Positions 44,119 to 53,140 of a stretch of 64,000 nt of DNA are shown one piece after another. Position 1 is the stretch's first letter; each line of letters starts with the position of its first letter. The position numbers were made by a program, and so were the translations under genes. This DNA is from an uncultured Chitinophagaceae bacterium (lineage in GTDB: Bacteria; Bacteroidota; Bacteroidia; Chitinophagales; Chitinophagaceae), in contig CALCII010000011.1 in assembly GCA_937907395.1 (NCBI GenBank), positions 372,001-436,000 on the forward strand, in the 5' to 3' direction. The notes under the pieces were generated by a model. The model made no database searches. It was not told the origin of the DNA and saw only the letters and a program-made list of their open reading frames with translations.

Positions 44119-44286
44119 TTAGAAAATAATAACCAGAAGTGTTTTGTAGATAAGTTTTTTCAGCAGAATAAGCAGGGATACAATAAAAAGTACAAGTGAA
44201 ACCTTGTTTAAAACATAAATTATTTTTAGATTGATATTCCTGGCTTGTTTATTTGATAATTTACTAAAATTTAAATGTTTTTTCAT
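44119..44286 (-). CDS. Possible small single-helix protein
   Basis: A 55-residue frame from ATG 44286: a basic N-terminus and one hydrophobic helix (VSLVLFIVSLLILLKKL). It lies 47 bp after the AraC-type gene and 230 bp before the cytochrome genes, on the same strand, in very AT-rich DNA where chance frames are common. Function not recognised. Confidence 0.35.
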   Translation of the reverse strand: MKKHLNFSKLSNKQARNINLKIIYVLNKVSLVLFIVSLLILLKKLIYKTLLVIIF

Positions 44287-44333
44287 TTTATCTATGAAAC
44301 TCAATTTTAAAGTTTTCAATCGCTTCAGAAGTT

Positions 44334-45206
44334 TTAATATGGATTTCTTCTAAAATGTTCAGGTGTTGTTCCGTTGTATTTTTTAAAAAAAGTGACAAAA
44401 TATGACGGATTATCAAACCCAAGCTTGTGCGCCACTTCTGAAACAGTAAGTGATGTATAGTGCAATAATCTTTGAGCTTCCAGTACGATTCGTTGGCGGA
44501 TTAGCTCTCCGGCAGTTGTACTTCTGTATTCATGACAAAGTCTGTTTAGATAATTAGTTGAGATATGTAATCTTGAAGCATAAAAAGATGGAATCCTCTT
44601 TCTTACATAATTCTCCTCAAGTAATTGTTCAAATAAAACCATTTTTTCATCTTTAGGATTCATTTTATCCGTAGTATGATAGGGCCTGAATGCATTCCTT
44701 TCAAATTCGTAAAGGAGAACATTTAAATAAGATCTTAAAACGTTTTCTTTTCCTATACTATCTTGCGATACCTCTTGATGAATATGTTTGATAACTGAAC
44801 TCCATTTCTTGGTTTGTTTAACTGTTAGCCTGATGTATTCCTCAACGCCAGGTTTCAGAAATGAAAAATGAAGTAGCACATTATTATTATAACGCAGTGA
44901 GAAAAAATTATCTGTAAAACACAGAATATAGCCCTTGGCAAATCTGTTTATATCAATACTGAATACACTATTAGGCTTAATGCATATTAACTTAGGCTCG
45001 TCTAATCGAATCTTTTTTTTGTCGATGACTGCTTCTCCGATAGCATCCTCCAGAAAAATTATCATATAAAATGAATGTTTATGAGGATGCCCTAGAAAAG
45101 GAAATTGTTCCAGCAGTTTCTCGGCAGGGCCGAACCAATAAGATTTATTGAATGTATTAAAAGCACTAATAGGATAAACAGCAATTGCAGCTGTTTTAGG
45201 TCCCAT
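44334..45206 (-). CDS. AraC-family transcriptional regulator
   Basis: A 290-residue regulator: an N-terminal cupin-like domain (FLGHPHKHSFYMIIFLED near residue 37) and a C-terminal AraC double HTH (YASRLHISTNYLNRLCHEYR, then VSEVAHKLGFDNPSYFVTFF). It lies between the SCO-type and cytochrome genes on the same strand and is probably their regulator. The effector is unknown. Confidence 0.9.
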   Translation of the reverse strand: MGPKTAAIAVYPISAFNTFNKSYWFGPAEKLLEQFPFLGHPHKHSFYMIIFLEDAIGEAVIDKKKIRLDEPKLICIKPNSVFSIDINRFAKGYILCFTDNFFSLRYNNNVLLHFSFLKPGVEEYIRLTVKQTKKWSSVIKHIHQEVSQDSIGKENVLRSYLNVLLYEFERNAFRPYHTTDKMNPKDEKMVLFEQLLEENYVRKRIPSFYASRLHISTNYLNRLCHEYRSTTAGELIRQRIVLEAQRLLHYTSLTVSEVAHKLGFDNPSYFVTFFKKYNGTTPEHFRRNPY

Positions 45207-45246
45207 TTAGTTTAATTTAGAATTATAAGATGCAGAAATAATTGAT

Positions 45247-45585
45247 CTATATAACCTGAGAAGGAGGACGAAAAACAGAATTCAGATATATGGATGGCGG
45301 TAGAGAACTAATGAATAGCGGGAAATGACTTTCTGATATCAAGGGAACTGGGTGAGCTAAAAAATCCAGGCGTTTGCTCTCGAAAAATACAGTAGCCTCA
45401 TTTGTTTTAAGATCTGGGTACTTCTGTTGCTGTTTTTGATCTTTTCTTAATAACTGCTCTAAAAAACAAGAACCTTTACAAATTGGAATGGAATCAAATC
45501 TGTTAATACAAAGGTTGTTTTCAATATACTTTTGATTGATTTTGAAGACTACCAATATCCATAACTGACTCAAGCTATGAGTCAT
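45247..45585 (-). CDS. Small protein with C-X9-C-X3-C motif, SCO-linked
   Basis: A 112-residue protein (from ATG 45585) with LCINRFDSIPICKGSCFLEQ near residue 26, a Cys-X9-Cys-X3-Cys motif seen in a group of short Bacteroidota proteins found near copper or respiratory genes. The frame stays open upstream to CTG 45624, which would give KKTLTILITIAFMTHS, a plausible signal anchor, so the true start may be a CTG. It lies 54 bp after the SCO gene. Metal or thiol chemistry at the outer face of the membrane is inferred only. Confidence 0.65.
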   Translation of the reverse strand: MTHSLSQLWILVVFKINQKYIENNLCINRFDSIPICKGSCFLEQLLRKDQKQQQKYPDLKTNEATVFFESKRLDFLAHPVPLISESHFPLFISSLPPSIYLNSVFRPPSQVI

Positions 45586-45639
45586 AAATGCTATTGTTAT
45601 TAATATAGTTAATGTCTTTTTCAGTACACAAAAATAAGT

Positions 45640-46245
45640 TTAAAACTGTTCTTTTAAAAGAGTTTTAATGTCTTTGATTAATCTATTGGTTTCTTCAGGG
45701 TTGGTGCCATCATAAACGCCACGAATATGTCTCTTTTTGTCAATAAGAAGCAGCCCCCCGCTGTGTGTAAAGCCTCCGGGAGCAGTGCTATCAGGAAAAG
45801 CCGAAGAAAAATAGGATGATTCAGCAAGGTTTCTTATGCTATCTTGATTCCCGGTAACAAAATGCCATTTTGAATTTCTAATTCCTAAATTTTTTGCATA
45901 ATTGTATAATTTAGGAATACTGTCATGTTCAGGATCAATTGTGTGCGATATTAATGCTACCCTTTCATCTGTTTCAAAAGCAATGTATACATTGTGCATT
46001 TCGGCGGTCATTTTGGGACAAATAGTAGGGCAAGAGAGGAATATAAAGTTGGTAACATAAATTTTATTAACAAATGTTTGATTGGTTACAATCTGGCTGT
46101 CTTGGTCTACGAATGAAAAATTTGAAATTGTTGGAAAGATTGTATCGCTTTCTGAATATACAGGTTTGCCTAAAATGGGAAGCGGTTCAGGGCTTTGCTC
46201 ACAAGAAACAAATAAGAAAAAAAGAATAGGAACAAAGTATTTCAT
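45640..46245 (-). CDS. SCO1/SenC-family lipoprotein
   Basis: A 201-residue thioredoxin-fold protein with a lipobox (ILFFLFVSCEQSP, Cys15). The copper-binding CPTICP motif and the distal His in GGFTHSGGLLLI are present. SCO proteins deliver copper to CuA oxidases or act as thiol reductases. It is the first gene of the minus-strand cytochrome cluster and lies next to a perfect palindrome at 46295-46315. A bd-like reductase needs no CuA, so a role in heme c maturation or another copper enzyme is possible. Confidence 0.88.
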   Translation of the reverse strand: MKYFVPILFFLFVSCEQSPEPLPILGKPVYSESDTIFPTISNFSFVDQDSQIVTNQTFVNKIYVTNFIFLSCPTICPKMTAEMHNVYIAFETDERVALISHTIDPEHDSIPKLYNYAKNLGIRNSKWHFVTGNQDSIRNLAESSYFSSAFPDSTAPGGFTHSGGLLLIDKKRHIRGVYDGTNPEETNRLIKDIKTLLKEQF

Positions 46246-46294
46246 TTACTATAGTTTTTGTGAAGTTAAAAAAATTGTAGAAAAAATGGTTTTG

Positions 46295-46315
46295 GTAATC
46301 ATTTCAAATGATTAC
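46295..46315. promoter_or_regulatory. Perfect 21-bp palindrome upstream of the SCO gene
   Basis: GTAATCATTT and AAATGATTAC flank a central C without a mismatch. It is centred 60 bp upstream of the SCO start, where an operator would lie. It has no T-run and no gene ends nearby on either strand, which argues against a terminator. Confidence 0.6.
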
Positions 46316-46506
46316 ACATACTTTGTATTGAAATGAAGAAAGAATTTAAAAAACCTGGACTGAATAACATGAAATTAAAATTGATTAGTGCCAAACATTG
46401 AATGTTTCAGTTAATCTTAAACAAGCAAACATTTTGTGAACATTTATTTTTAATCTGTTAGGATGGTATAAGTAAAAAACATTTCCCATTTAATTTGACA
46501 TGATAC

Positions 46507-48819
46507 TCACAACCCGGGAAAAACCGTTGCAGAAAAATACAACCTGTAATCCTTGATTCTTCCATTAATACCGTCTTGTCTTGGTAAAACTTTCATGGAT
46601 GAGATAGTATATTCTTTACCCAAATCAATTACAATACAATGTGGTAATCCCGGAGAGCGATCCTGCCATTCTGTATGCCAGATGCTGGTGGGCTGCAAAT
46701 CAAACACATTGGCAGCGTTGCCATCTTCACCCAACAGCTCTTCACTATCGGCATAAATTACTTTCCATCCAATACGGGGAATTTCTTTTCCTTTATCATC
46801 TGTCAATACAATTTCTGCAATGGTGGTGTAGGGCTGGTTGTTGTATTCACTTATTGCTTCCAGGCAAACATAACGGGCAGTAGTGGTGGTGAATGAAACC
46901 TGTTGCCATTCTTTATTATTTGAAAACCGGCCATTATGATATGCATGCGAACTATCGGTTAACCATTTTTGTCCGGCTTTCTTATGAGCCTGCGTCATGG
47001 CTTCATGTACTTCATCCAGAATGGGTTTTTGTACAGATTGCAATTGCGGTTGTTGCACACCGTATAAGTCAAATACTACAATTTCATTGGTGCCCTTTTT
47101 TAACCAGCAACCCGGCAGGTACATCGTTTGAGTTGGGCCAATATTCCAGTAACGGCCTAAGCAAATGCCATTCACCCACACCAGGCCTTTGTTCCATTTG
47201 CGCATATCAAGATAGGTATCCGTTAATTCGGTAACAGAGAATCTTGCTTTGTAAAAAGCGACAGTAATACGTTTCTGTGAAGTCAGGGGAATAAATTTCA
47301 ACGGGAAGGTTTCTTCACTCATCGGCAGTGAGTAGTTCATCCAGTTGGTTAAATCCGTTTTTTTATTTTCTTCTTCTAAAATCACCGGACCGTGAATGCC
47401 TTTGCGGTCATGCATTAATCCGCCATAATTCACACGGCCTGTGGCTTCCACTAAAACTTCAAGAACGGCCGGTTTACTCCTTGCAGGAATGGCAATGCTG
47501 GTGGTTCCTTTTCTTCTGTCGAGCACACCCACCTGTTGCTTGTTTATATAAACAATGGCATAGTCGTGAATTTCTTTAAAATGAACGGTGGCTTTTTGTC
47601 CTGCAGGTAATTTTGTGGTGTACAATACAGCACCATAAGCCTGGTTCATTTCTTCCATCAGCAAAGGAGTGGTATTGTTAACCGGCACTGTAAGATTATT
47701 CCATAATGGTGCCACAGCAAGAAATTGAAAATTATGGATGGATTGTGAGCTGTTGGCAGCAGGCACATCGGGTAATGTTTCACCGGGTTGCAGGTACTGA
47801 TGCATCAGTTCTCGGATTAAATAAAATTTTTCAGTGGCATTGCCAGCTTCATCAATGGGTGCATCGTAGTCATAACTGCTGGTTTGTGGCGAATAAGGCG
47901 GGGCATTGGCACCGCTGTATGTTCCAAACGTGGTGCCACCATGTGCCATATAAATACTGAAGGAGGCTTTGTGGTCCAGCATCCATTTTAAATCGTTAAT
48001 AATTCGGCTACTGTTCCCCGTATGATGTTTGCGCCCCCAGCTATCAAACCAGCCGGGATAAAATTCGGCACACATGAGTGGACCGGTTTTTTGTATTTCC
48101 CGTAACGATTTAAAACTGCTTTCGGGATTGCCACCAAAATTCACAGCAGCAAAAATATCCGGACGAACATCATTCTTCAGTTGAGATGGACCGTCGCAGG
48201 TGAATAAAGGAACCGTGAACCCGGCTTCTTTGATATAATCACGAATGAGCCCGATGTATTCCCTGTCGTTTCCGAAACTGCCGTATTCATTTTCCACCTG
48301 CACCATAATAATATTGCCGCCTTTATTGATTTGCAGGGGTGCCAGTACTTTTCCTACAGCCAGCAAATAATTTCGTGCCGATTGTAAATAATACGGATGC
48401 CTGGTTCGCACACTCATGGTTTTATCTTTTAATAACCACCAGGGAGAACCGCCAAATTCCCATTCGGCACAGGAATAAGGGCCCGGACGAAGAATCACAT
48501 ACAAGCCTTCCTTTTGTGCGAGGCGGCAAAACTCTGCCGCATCTGCTTGTCCGCTCCAATCCATTTGTCCCTGTTGCTTTTCAATAAAATTCCAGAATAG
48601 ATAAGCACACACCGTGTTTAATCCCATTGCTTTTGCCATTCTCAATCGTTGGGGCCAATATGCTTTGGGTATGCGTGCAAAATGTAATTCGCCACAGCGG
48701 ATCACATAAGGGCGACCATTGAGTAAGAAACTGGAATCACCAATAGAAAAATCCTGTGATTGAGCAAATGCTGCTGTTACTACGAAACAAACAGCAAGGG
48801 CAAATTTTTTGAATGACAT
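46507..48819 (-). CDS. GH35 beta-galactosidase with C-terminal F5/8-type domain
   Basis: A 770-residue exported glycoside hydrolase. A signal peptide (FALAVCFVVTAAFAQ) precedes the GH35 TIM barrel (about 25-340): RCGELHFARIP, RPGPYSCAEWEFGG, the acid/base Glu178 in VQVENEYGS and nucleophile Glu252 in MCAEFYPGWFDSWG. Beta-sandwich domains follow (VNGICLGRYWNIGPTQTMYL near 550), then a discoidin-like F5/8 C domain (about 640-770) that may bind sugar. It removes terminal beta-galactose outside the cytoplasm. It stands alone, without SusCD genes in the window. Confidence 0.94.
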   Translation of the reverse strand: MSFKKFALAVCFVVTAAFAQSQDFSIGDSSFLLNGRPYVIRCGELHFARIPKAYWPQRLRMAKAMGLNTVCAYLFWNFIEKQQGQMDWSGQADAAEFCRLAQKEGLYVILRPGPYSCAEWEFGGSPWWLLKDKTMSVRTRHPYYLQSARNYLLAVGKVLAPLQINKGGNIIMVQVENEYGSFGNDREYIGLIRDYIKEAGFTVPLFTCDGPSQLKNDVRPDIFAAVNFGGNPESSFKSLREIQKTGPLMCAEFYPGWFDSWGRKHHTGNSSRIINDLKWMLDHKASFSIYMAHGGTTFGTYSGANAPPYSPQTSSYDYDAPIDEAGNATEKFYLIRELMHQYLQPGETLPDVPAANSSQSIHNFQFLAVAPLWNNLTVPVNNTTPLLMEEMNQAYGAVLYTTKLPAGQKATVHFKEIHDYAIVYINKQQVGVLDRRKGTTSIAIPARSKPAVLEVLVEATGRVNYGGLMHDRKGIHGPVILEEENKKTDLTNWMNYSLPMSEETFPLKFIPLTSQKRITVAFYKARFSVTELTDTYLDMRKWNKGLVWVNGICLGRYWNIGPTQTMYLPGCWLKKGTNEIVVFDLYGVQQPQLQSVQKPILDEVHEAMTQAHKKAGQKWLTDSSHAYHNGRFSNNKEWQQVSFTTTTARYVCLEAISEYNNQPYTTIAEIVLTDDKGKEIPRIGWKVIYADSEELLGEDGNAANVFDLQPTSIWHTEWQDRSPGLPHCIVIDLGKEYTISSMKVLPRQDGINGRIKDYRLYFSATVFPGL

Positions 48820-48896
48820 GTGGAAGGATTGAAGAATCGTTCCAACAAGTTTACGAAAAAATGTTCCGTTTAAGAGTGTGGTGTTTTTGAAAATAA

Positions 48897-49370
48897 TTAT
48901 TGTCTGTCTTTCAAAACAATTTCCCTGTCAAATACCCAGATGTTATGATGATTGCTGTATTTGCTTTTCATTACTTCATCGGCAATGAATTCATTATTGC
49001 TGTTGCCAAATTGGTATTCTACGATGTTTGAAAAATTCTTACGCCAAAGGGTGGCTTTCAATCCTGTAGGTGTTTGTTCCAGCTTGCCTTTGAATAAAAG
49101 TTTGATGCGTCTTGTTTTACCATCGGCTTTCATTTTAAAACTGAGTTTCTTTTTCTTGCTGCCGTGGAAATGTGTCCTGGTAAGCCGGAGTTGGCTTCCC
49201 TGCTGTTGAATGACGAAGGTGCTGCCGGTAAATCCTTCGGATTTGTCTTCCAGTTTGCTTTTTTCCATATTGAGTACCCATGTGCCCGAAAAATTGGTTT
49301 GTGCCAATGAACGGTTATAAAAGGAAAGTGTAATGATTGCTGTTAAAGTAATGCTGTAAAATTTTTGCAT
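48897..49370 (-). CDS. Secreted lipocalin-like or beta-rich protein
   Basis: A 157-residue protein with a signal peptide and a FSGTWVLNMEKSKLED start. Similar short Bacteroidota proteins (NxSGTWxLNxxKS) are beta-rich and exported. Several basic strands follow (SKKKKLSFKMKADGKTRRIK). Function unknown; it is 78 bp from the beta-galactosidase gene on the same strand. Confidence 0.72.
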   Translation of the reverse strand: MQKFYSITLTAIITLSFYNRSLAQTNFSGTWVLNMEKSKLEDKSEGFTGSTFVIQQQGSQLRLTRTHFHGSKKKKLSFKMKADGKTRRIKLLFKGKLEQTPTGLKATLWRKNFSNIVEYQFGNSNNEFIADEVMKSKYSNHHNIWVFDREIVLKDRQ

Positions 49371-49603
49371 AACTGAGGGTTAAAGATGACTACAGAGCTC
49401 CAGCCAAAATCAGGTGCAAAAGATGAGCTGTTGCAGCAGGTTTCAACCGTTGTACAAAATACTTGTTTTCACATCGGGAATGCGTGAAAGGTAAGTTAAA
49501 GCAAGTAAGGGTTTGATGTATGATCGTCTGCAATCCGACTGAAAATGATGTGATACGTTATTTAGCAAGCCAATACATTGAGCAGAATTTAAAAAGAAGG
49601 AAG

Positions 49604-49676
<73 letters not shown>

Positions 49677-49740
49677 AAAGAATGAAACTGAAAGGTACTG
49701 CATACTTTTAAAACACAAAAAACGAACTGTAACAGGATCG

Positions 49741-50211
49741 TTAGTTGCTGTTTATAAACTCACTCAGTAATTTCATTTTATAGAACAGGTTGGAAAACTG
49801 GAGGGCAAGTCCGGCGTTGTCTGTTTTTTCCAATGAGCCATGATATTTCTTCTGGTTGCGGAGATCTTCTATTTTTTCGTCGATATTTTTGAACAGCCAT
49901 TCACAGGTTTTGCCGGTGTATCGTTTATTCCGTTCATCACGGATATGTTTGGCTTCTACGTTTCCCTTCCTGATCGTGGAGAAAACGAATTTGGTTTCTC
50001 TTGCTTTGCGGATTTGTTCGTTGGTGAGGAGTTCCAGTAGTTTATCGTAGTTAATGCTGTCGCTTTTCTGTGCTGTTTCAAAAGCTTTGATGTTGAGTTT
50101 AAGTTCCCGCAGCAGCAAATCTTTTGCAGCCCGGTTGTTTTTCACCAGCTCACCCAGCGATGATACAATTTCGGTGATGTTTTTAATTCCTGTAAGCCAT
50201 TCCCACGCCAT
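49741..50211 (-). CDS. Helical protein of unknown function
   Basis: A 156-residue soluble protein rich in Lys, Glu, Asn and Leu, probably all-alpha (NNRAAKDLLLRELKLNIKAF, LLELLTNEQIRKARETKF). It lacks a signal peptide and has no recognised motif. It lies between tRNA-Lys and the XRE-linked gene pair, a typical site for accessory genes. Confidence 0.65.
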   Translation of the reverse strand: MAWEWLTGIKNITEIVSSLGELVKNNRAAKDLLLRELKLNIKAFETAQKSDSINYDKLLELLTNEQIRKARETKFVFSTIRKGNVEAKHIRDERNKRYTGKTCEWLFKNIDEKIEDLRNQKKYHGSLEKTDNAGLALQFSNLFYKMKLLSEFINSN

Positions 50212-50325
50212 TCGTTACTTGTTTACTCAGAAGGACAAGATAAAAAGAATGGGGGAGAAAACGATCGGATCTAACAACGGCAATGATATCGATGGAGCCG
50301 GTTCTTGCCAAATGTTAAAAATACC

Positions 50326-50376
50326 TTACAAAATGTAAAAATAATACGTCTAAATGTAAAACATTCTTTACATTTG
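50326..50376 (+). promoter_or_regulatory. Promoter with overlapping operators for the XRE gene pair
   Basis: A perfect -7 box, TACATTTG (50369-50376), overlaps the right arm of the inverted repeat AAATGTAAA/TTTACATTT (50352-50360, 50367-50375). A second palindrome, TTACA-AAA-TGTAA, lies at 50326-50338. All carry the half-site TGTAA. A repressor bound here would block the promoter; the XRE protein of this transcript is the likely one. Confidence 0.6.
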
Positions 50377-50391
50377 ATAAAATTTTCATCT

Positions 50392-50868
50392 ATGTCACAC
50401 GAATTATTATTACCCAACAGGTTTAAAACAATCGGCTGGTTGCTGCTGATTCCTGCTACCATTGCAGGGATCATTCTAACCTTTACTGATTTTGAAAATA
50501 ACTGGCTGCATGCAAAAGTTTTTGCCATGTTCAGTGATGAGGCTTTTGGCCTCAGTCGCCCATTCAGTTTTATTCACGTAAATGTTACGAATACCGTTGT
50601 TGGTTCTATATTCATTGCCGGGGCTTTGCTGGTTGGTTTCTCAAAAGAAAAAAAAGAAGATGAGTATATTGCTAAACTACGATTATCATCATTGTTGTGG
50701 GCGATACTGGTTAATTATACCCTGTTGTTGCTGGCATTTGTGTTTATTTACGGAACTGCTTTTTTTACTGTGATGATTTATAATATGTTTACAGTAATGA
50801 TCATTTTCATTATACGTTTCAATTACATCTTGTATAAAAATTCTAAACTGGCAGCTCATGAAAAATAA
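50392..50868 (+). CDS. Membrane protein cotranscribed with an XRE regulator
   Basis: A 158-residue protein with four hydrophobic helices (WLLLIPATIAGIILTFTD, VVGSIFIAGALLVGF, LLWAILVNYTLLLLAF, MIYNMFTVMIIFIIRF). ATG 50392 is preferred to a reading from 50305, which crosses the promoter. Its end overlaps the XRE gene by 11 bp, a pairing often seen in Bacteroidota. Function unknown. Confidence 0.75.
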   Translation: MSHELLLPNRFKTIGWLLLIPATIAGIILTFTDFENNWLHAKVFAMFSDEAFGLSRPFSFIHVNVTNTVVGSIFIAGALLVGFSKEKKEDEYIAKLRLSSLLWAILVNYTLLLLAFVFIYGTAFFTVMIYNMFTVMIIFIIRFNYILYKNSKLAAHEK

Positions 50869-51058
50869 TATCAGGATTGAACGTGCTGTGAAAGGGCTCA
50901 CGCAGGAAGAGCTGGCTAATAAAGTATCTGTGAGCAGGCAAACGATCAATGCAATGGAAGCGAATAAGTACGTTCCATCGACCGTTCTGGCATTGAAAAT
51001 TGCAAAAGTGTTTAATAAGCCGGTGGAAGAATTATTTATTCTGGAGAAAGGGGACTGA
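50858..51058 (+). CDS. XRE-family transcriptional regulator
   Basis: A 66-residue helix-turn-helix protein (GLTQEELANKVSVSRQTINAMEANKYVPS, then LALKIAKVFNKPVEELFIL). It consists of the HTH alone, in the YozG-like class. It overlaps the membrane protein gene and probably represses their shared promoter through the TGTAA repeats. Confidence 0.92.
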   Translation: MKNNIRIERAVKGLTQEELANKVSVSRQTINAMEANKYVPSTVLALKIAKVFNKPVEELFILEKGD

Positions 51059-51076
51059 ACTCCGATTAAAAGCTTC

Positions 51077-51379
51077 TTATTGCTTAATGAATTTTATACC
51101 CGGATTTGCAGAAAGAATTTCTTCCAGCATGTAAATGATGAGCGATTCGCCTTTGGTTTCTGTAAGGTCAATTTTTGATTTCAGAAAATTCCGCCAGATG
51201 ATTACTGATACATTGAGGTTTTTAATACTGGTACAGTTGAAGAAGGAGTTTACATTTTCATTCAGTGAATCCAGGTTGCGGCCCCAGGGACAATTTCCAT
51301 CCATCAGAAATTTTTCAATTTCATCATAGAAACCGCTCAGCGTATTGAAGTTGTTTCCATTTATTTCAATGATGCGCAT
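51077..51379 (-). CDS. Barstar-family protein, copy 1
   Basis: A 100-residue protein of the barstar (barnase inhibitor) family: MRIIEINGNNFNTLSGFYDE start, then WGRNLDSLNENVNSFF where barstar binds the RNase active site (barstar YGENLDAL), and a C-terminal helix and strand (EEILSANPGIKFIKQ). Barstar blocks barnase-type RNases. No ribonuclease toxin gene is nearby, so it looks like an orphan immunity protein. A paralog lies 199 bp upstream. Confidence 0.78.
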   Translation of the reverse strand: MRIIEINGNNFNTLSGFYDEIEKFLMDGNCPWGRNLDSLNENVNSFFNCTSIKNLNVSVIIWRNFLKSKIDLTETKGESLIIYMLEEILSANPGIKFIKQ

Positions 51380-51578
51380 AGGTTTAGTTTGTCAGCATTA
51401 CAAATGTAGTTGCGAAAAGAATATAGTGATAGCTTCTTCTGAAACTATTATCAGAAAATAAATGTTTTATGTTATTGCTCAACGTTTGCATAAGTGCCGC
51501 TGTTTGATTTCTGTATTGCAACAGGTGCTGTTTCGGTTATAAATAGCTGCAACATGTACTGTAAGGGGGCAATTTTGC

Positions 51579-51881
51579 TTATTGTTTTATAAATTTTATC
51601 CGGGGATTTGCCGAAAGTATCTTTTCCAACGCTGGCATGGTAACGGCCCCGCTCTTTGTTTTGGTGAGGTCAATTTTTGATTTGATAAAGTTTCTCCAGA
51701 TGATTACAGATACGTTGAGACTCTTTCTGTCTGTGTAATTAAAACAGGAACTTACAATTTTTCTGAGTGAAGCAATCGTTCTGGTCCGGGGACATTTTCC
51801 ATCCCTGAGAGAGATTTCAATTTCATCAAAAAAACCGTGAAGACTGTTGAAATTGTTGCCGTTTATTTCAATGATGCGCAT
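51579..51881 (-). CDS. Barstar-family protein, diverged copy 2
   Basis: A 100-residue paralog of the gene at 51077, with nearly the same N-terminus (MRIIEINGNNFNSLHGFFDE) and C-terminus (ILSANPRIKFIKQ). The RNase-contact segment reads RTRTIASLRKIV instead of WGRNLDSLNENV, so it has probably lost or changed its target. It arose by tandem duplication. Confidence 0.72.
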   Translation of the reverse strand: MRIIEINGNNFNSLHGFFDEIEISLRDGKCPRTRTIASLRKIVSSCFNYTDRKSLNVSVIIWRNFIKSKIDLTKTKSGAVTMPALEKILSANPRIKFIKQ

Positions 51882-52159
51882 GTTTTTTAAATGTCATCTT
51901 AACAAATATAATAAACCCAATTTGGAAAGACAATGATTTAGGGTAACAAATTATTAAGAATGCTTATTGGGGGAATTAATAAAATGAATGTTGGAACAAT
52001 GAAAATGAATTTTCGTTTGTAGTTCTCAAACATTCCAAGGACGATTCTGATATTGTAAACTACAGTGGATGGCTTTACTAATTGCTAACAACGGATATCC
52101 TAATACAGCTGAGAATGTTGAGAAAGGTCCGGATACCCTCCCAAAAAAATGCTGTTGCT

Positions 52160-52618
52160 TTATTTTTGCCCCACACTGTTTACTTCAATCCAGTAACCAT
52201 TCGGGTCCTGGAAAAATACTTGTTTAATCCCGTCGGCACGTATGTTTACTTTATTTGGAGTTCCGGGCCAATCCGAATACATGATTTTATTTGCAGTAAG
52301 TACATTTAACAGCGCATCAAAATTGTTGGTGGTCAAAGCCATGTGCACCGCTTTATTTATAATAACCGTGTCTTTTACAATAGAAATCAAATGCAATTCT
52401 TTTCCATCGCCTAAGGAAAACCACCGGATGCCGTCGATTTTTGTGCGGTTTGTTATTTCTTCCAGCCCCAGCACATTTTTATAAAAATCGGCAGAACGGT
52501 TGATATCTTTCACCGAAAGAGCCAGGTGGTTGAAGGATAGCTTTAAGCTGACCGGACTTTGTGCGGATACCGAATAATAGAACAGAAAGCTGATTGTTAT
52601 TAGGATTGCTTTTTTCAT
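52160..52618 (-). CDS. VOC-family (glyoxalase-like) exported protein
   Basis: A 152-residue protein with a signal peptide (LITISFLFYYSVSAQSP) and one vicinal-oxygen-chelate unit: FNHLALSVKDINRSADFYKN, GLEEI, DGKELHLI and a metal-type Glu in FQDPNGYWIEVNSV. VOC proteins include glyoxalases and dioxygenases; export makes a glyoxalase I role unlikely. Substrate unknown. Confidence 0.82.
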   Translation of the reverse strand: MKKAILITISFLFYYSVSAQSPVSLKLSFNHLALSVKDINRSADFYKNVLGLEEITNRTKIDGIRWFSLGDGKELHLISIVKDTVIINKAVHMALTTNNFDALLNVLTANKIMYSDWPGTPNKVNIRADGIKQVFFQDPNGYWIEVNSVGQK

Positions 52619-52762
52619 GAGTTGGTTGGTTTATGGTTGATGAGTGATTGTTGAGTACTTCATGCTCTATACCTGTCTTAAAGAAACGGAATTTAAGAGG
52701 GCTTTCCATGGTTTGTGAAAATATGAACCAGAATGGGAGCAAAGAAATTATCCATTTTTCTT

Positions 52763-53140
52763 TCATTCCTTCTCCAATCTGTCAATGATTTTCAAGTCAA
52801 TTAAAACACCTGCACCTGTTCCAATTCCATACATTACGATATCCCATGGGTCGTAAGTCCTTCCCAGAAACTCGATTTTAAAGAATTGTAAGATTTCTAC
52901 AAATGTTCCAAAAGCAAAAGTGCCTGTTGCGCCTGTGATACGGGCTTTCTTCACCGATATCTTCTTTCTCAGGGATATCTGCAGCAATAAGTATAGATTC
53001 ATTGGCAGGAGCATATCAATTAAATAGCCTCTTACAAAATCCCTGAAGATTCCCTGATAGCCGGGTCCCGTTACAAAATGTAATAGTCCAACAAACAGGG
53101 AGATGGCGACAATGATATAAATGCTTTTCTGATTCTTCAT
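52763..53140 (-). CDS. VanZ-like membrane protein
   Basis: A 125-residue protein with three or four helices and the VanZ-like features FVRGYLIDMLLPMNLYLLL and FEILQ-type FVEILQFFKIEFLGRTYDPWDIVMYGIG-like segment (FLGRTYDPWDIVMYGIGTGAG). VanZ-domain proteins are linked to cell-wall antibiotic resistance in some bacteria; the role here is unknown. An open frame after its stop (52479-52766) overlaps the VOC gene and is not supported. Confidence 0.75.
   Translation of the reverse strand: MKNQKSIYIIVAISLFVGLLHFVTGPGYQGIFRDFVRGYLIDMLLPMNLYLLLQISLRKKISVKKARITGATGTFAFGTFVEILQFFKIEFLGRTYDPWDIVMYGIGTGAGVLIDLKIIDRLEKE

Noticed and set aside
52479..52766. 95-residue frame between the VanZ and VOC genes with an ATGA overlap
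   Set aside because: The N-terminus looks signal-like, but half of the frame lies inside the VOC gene in another frame, and the C-terminus is not protein-like.
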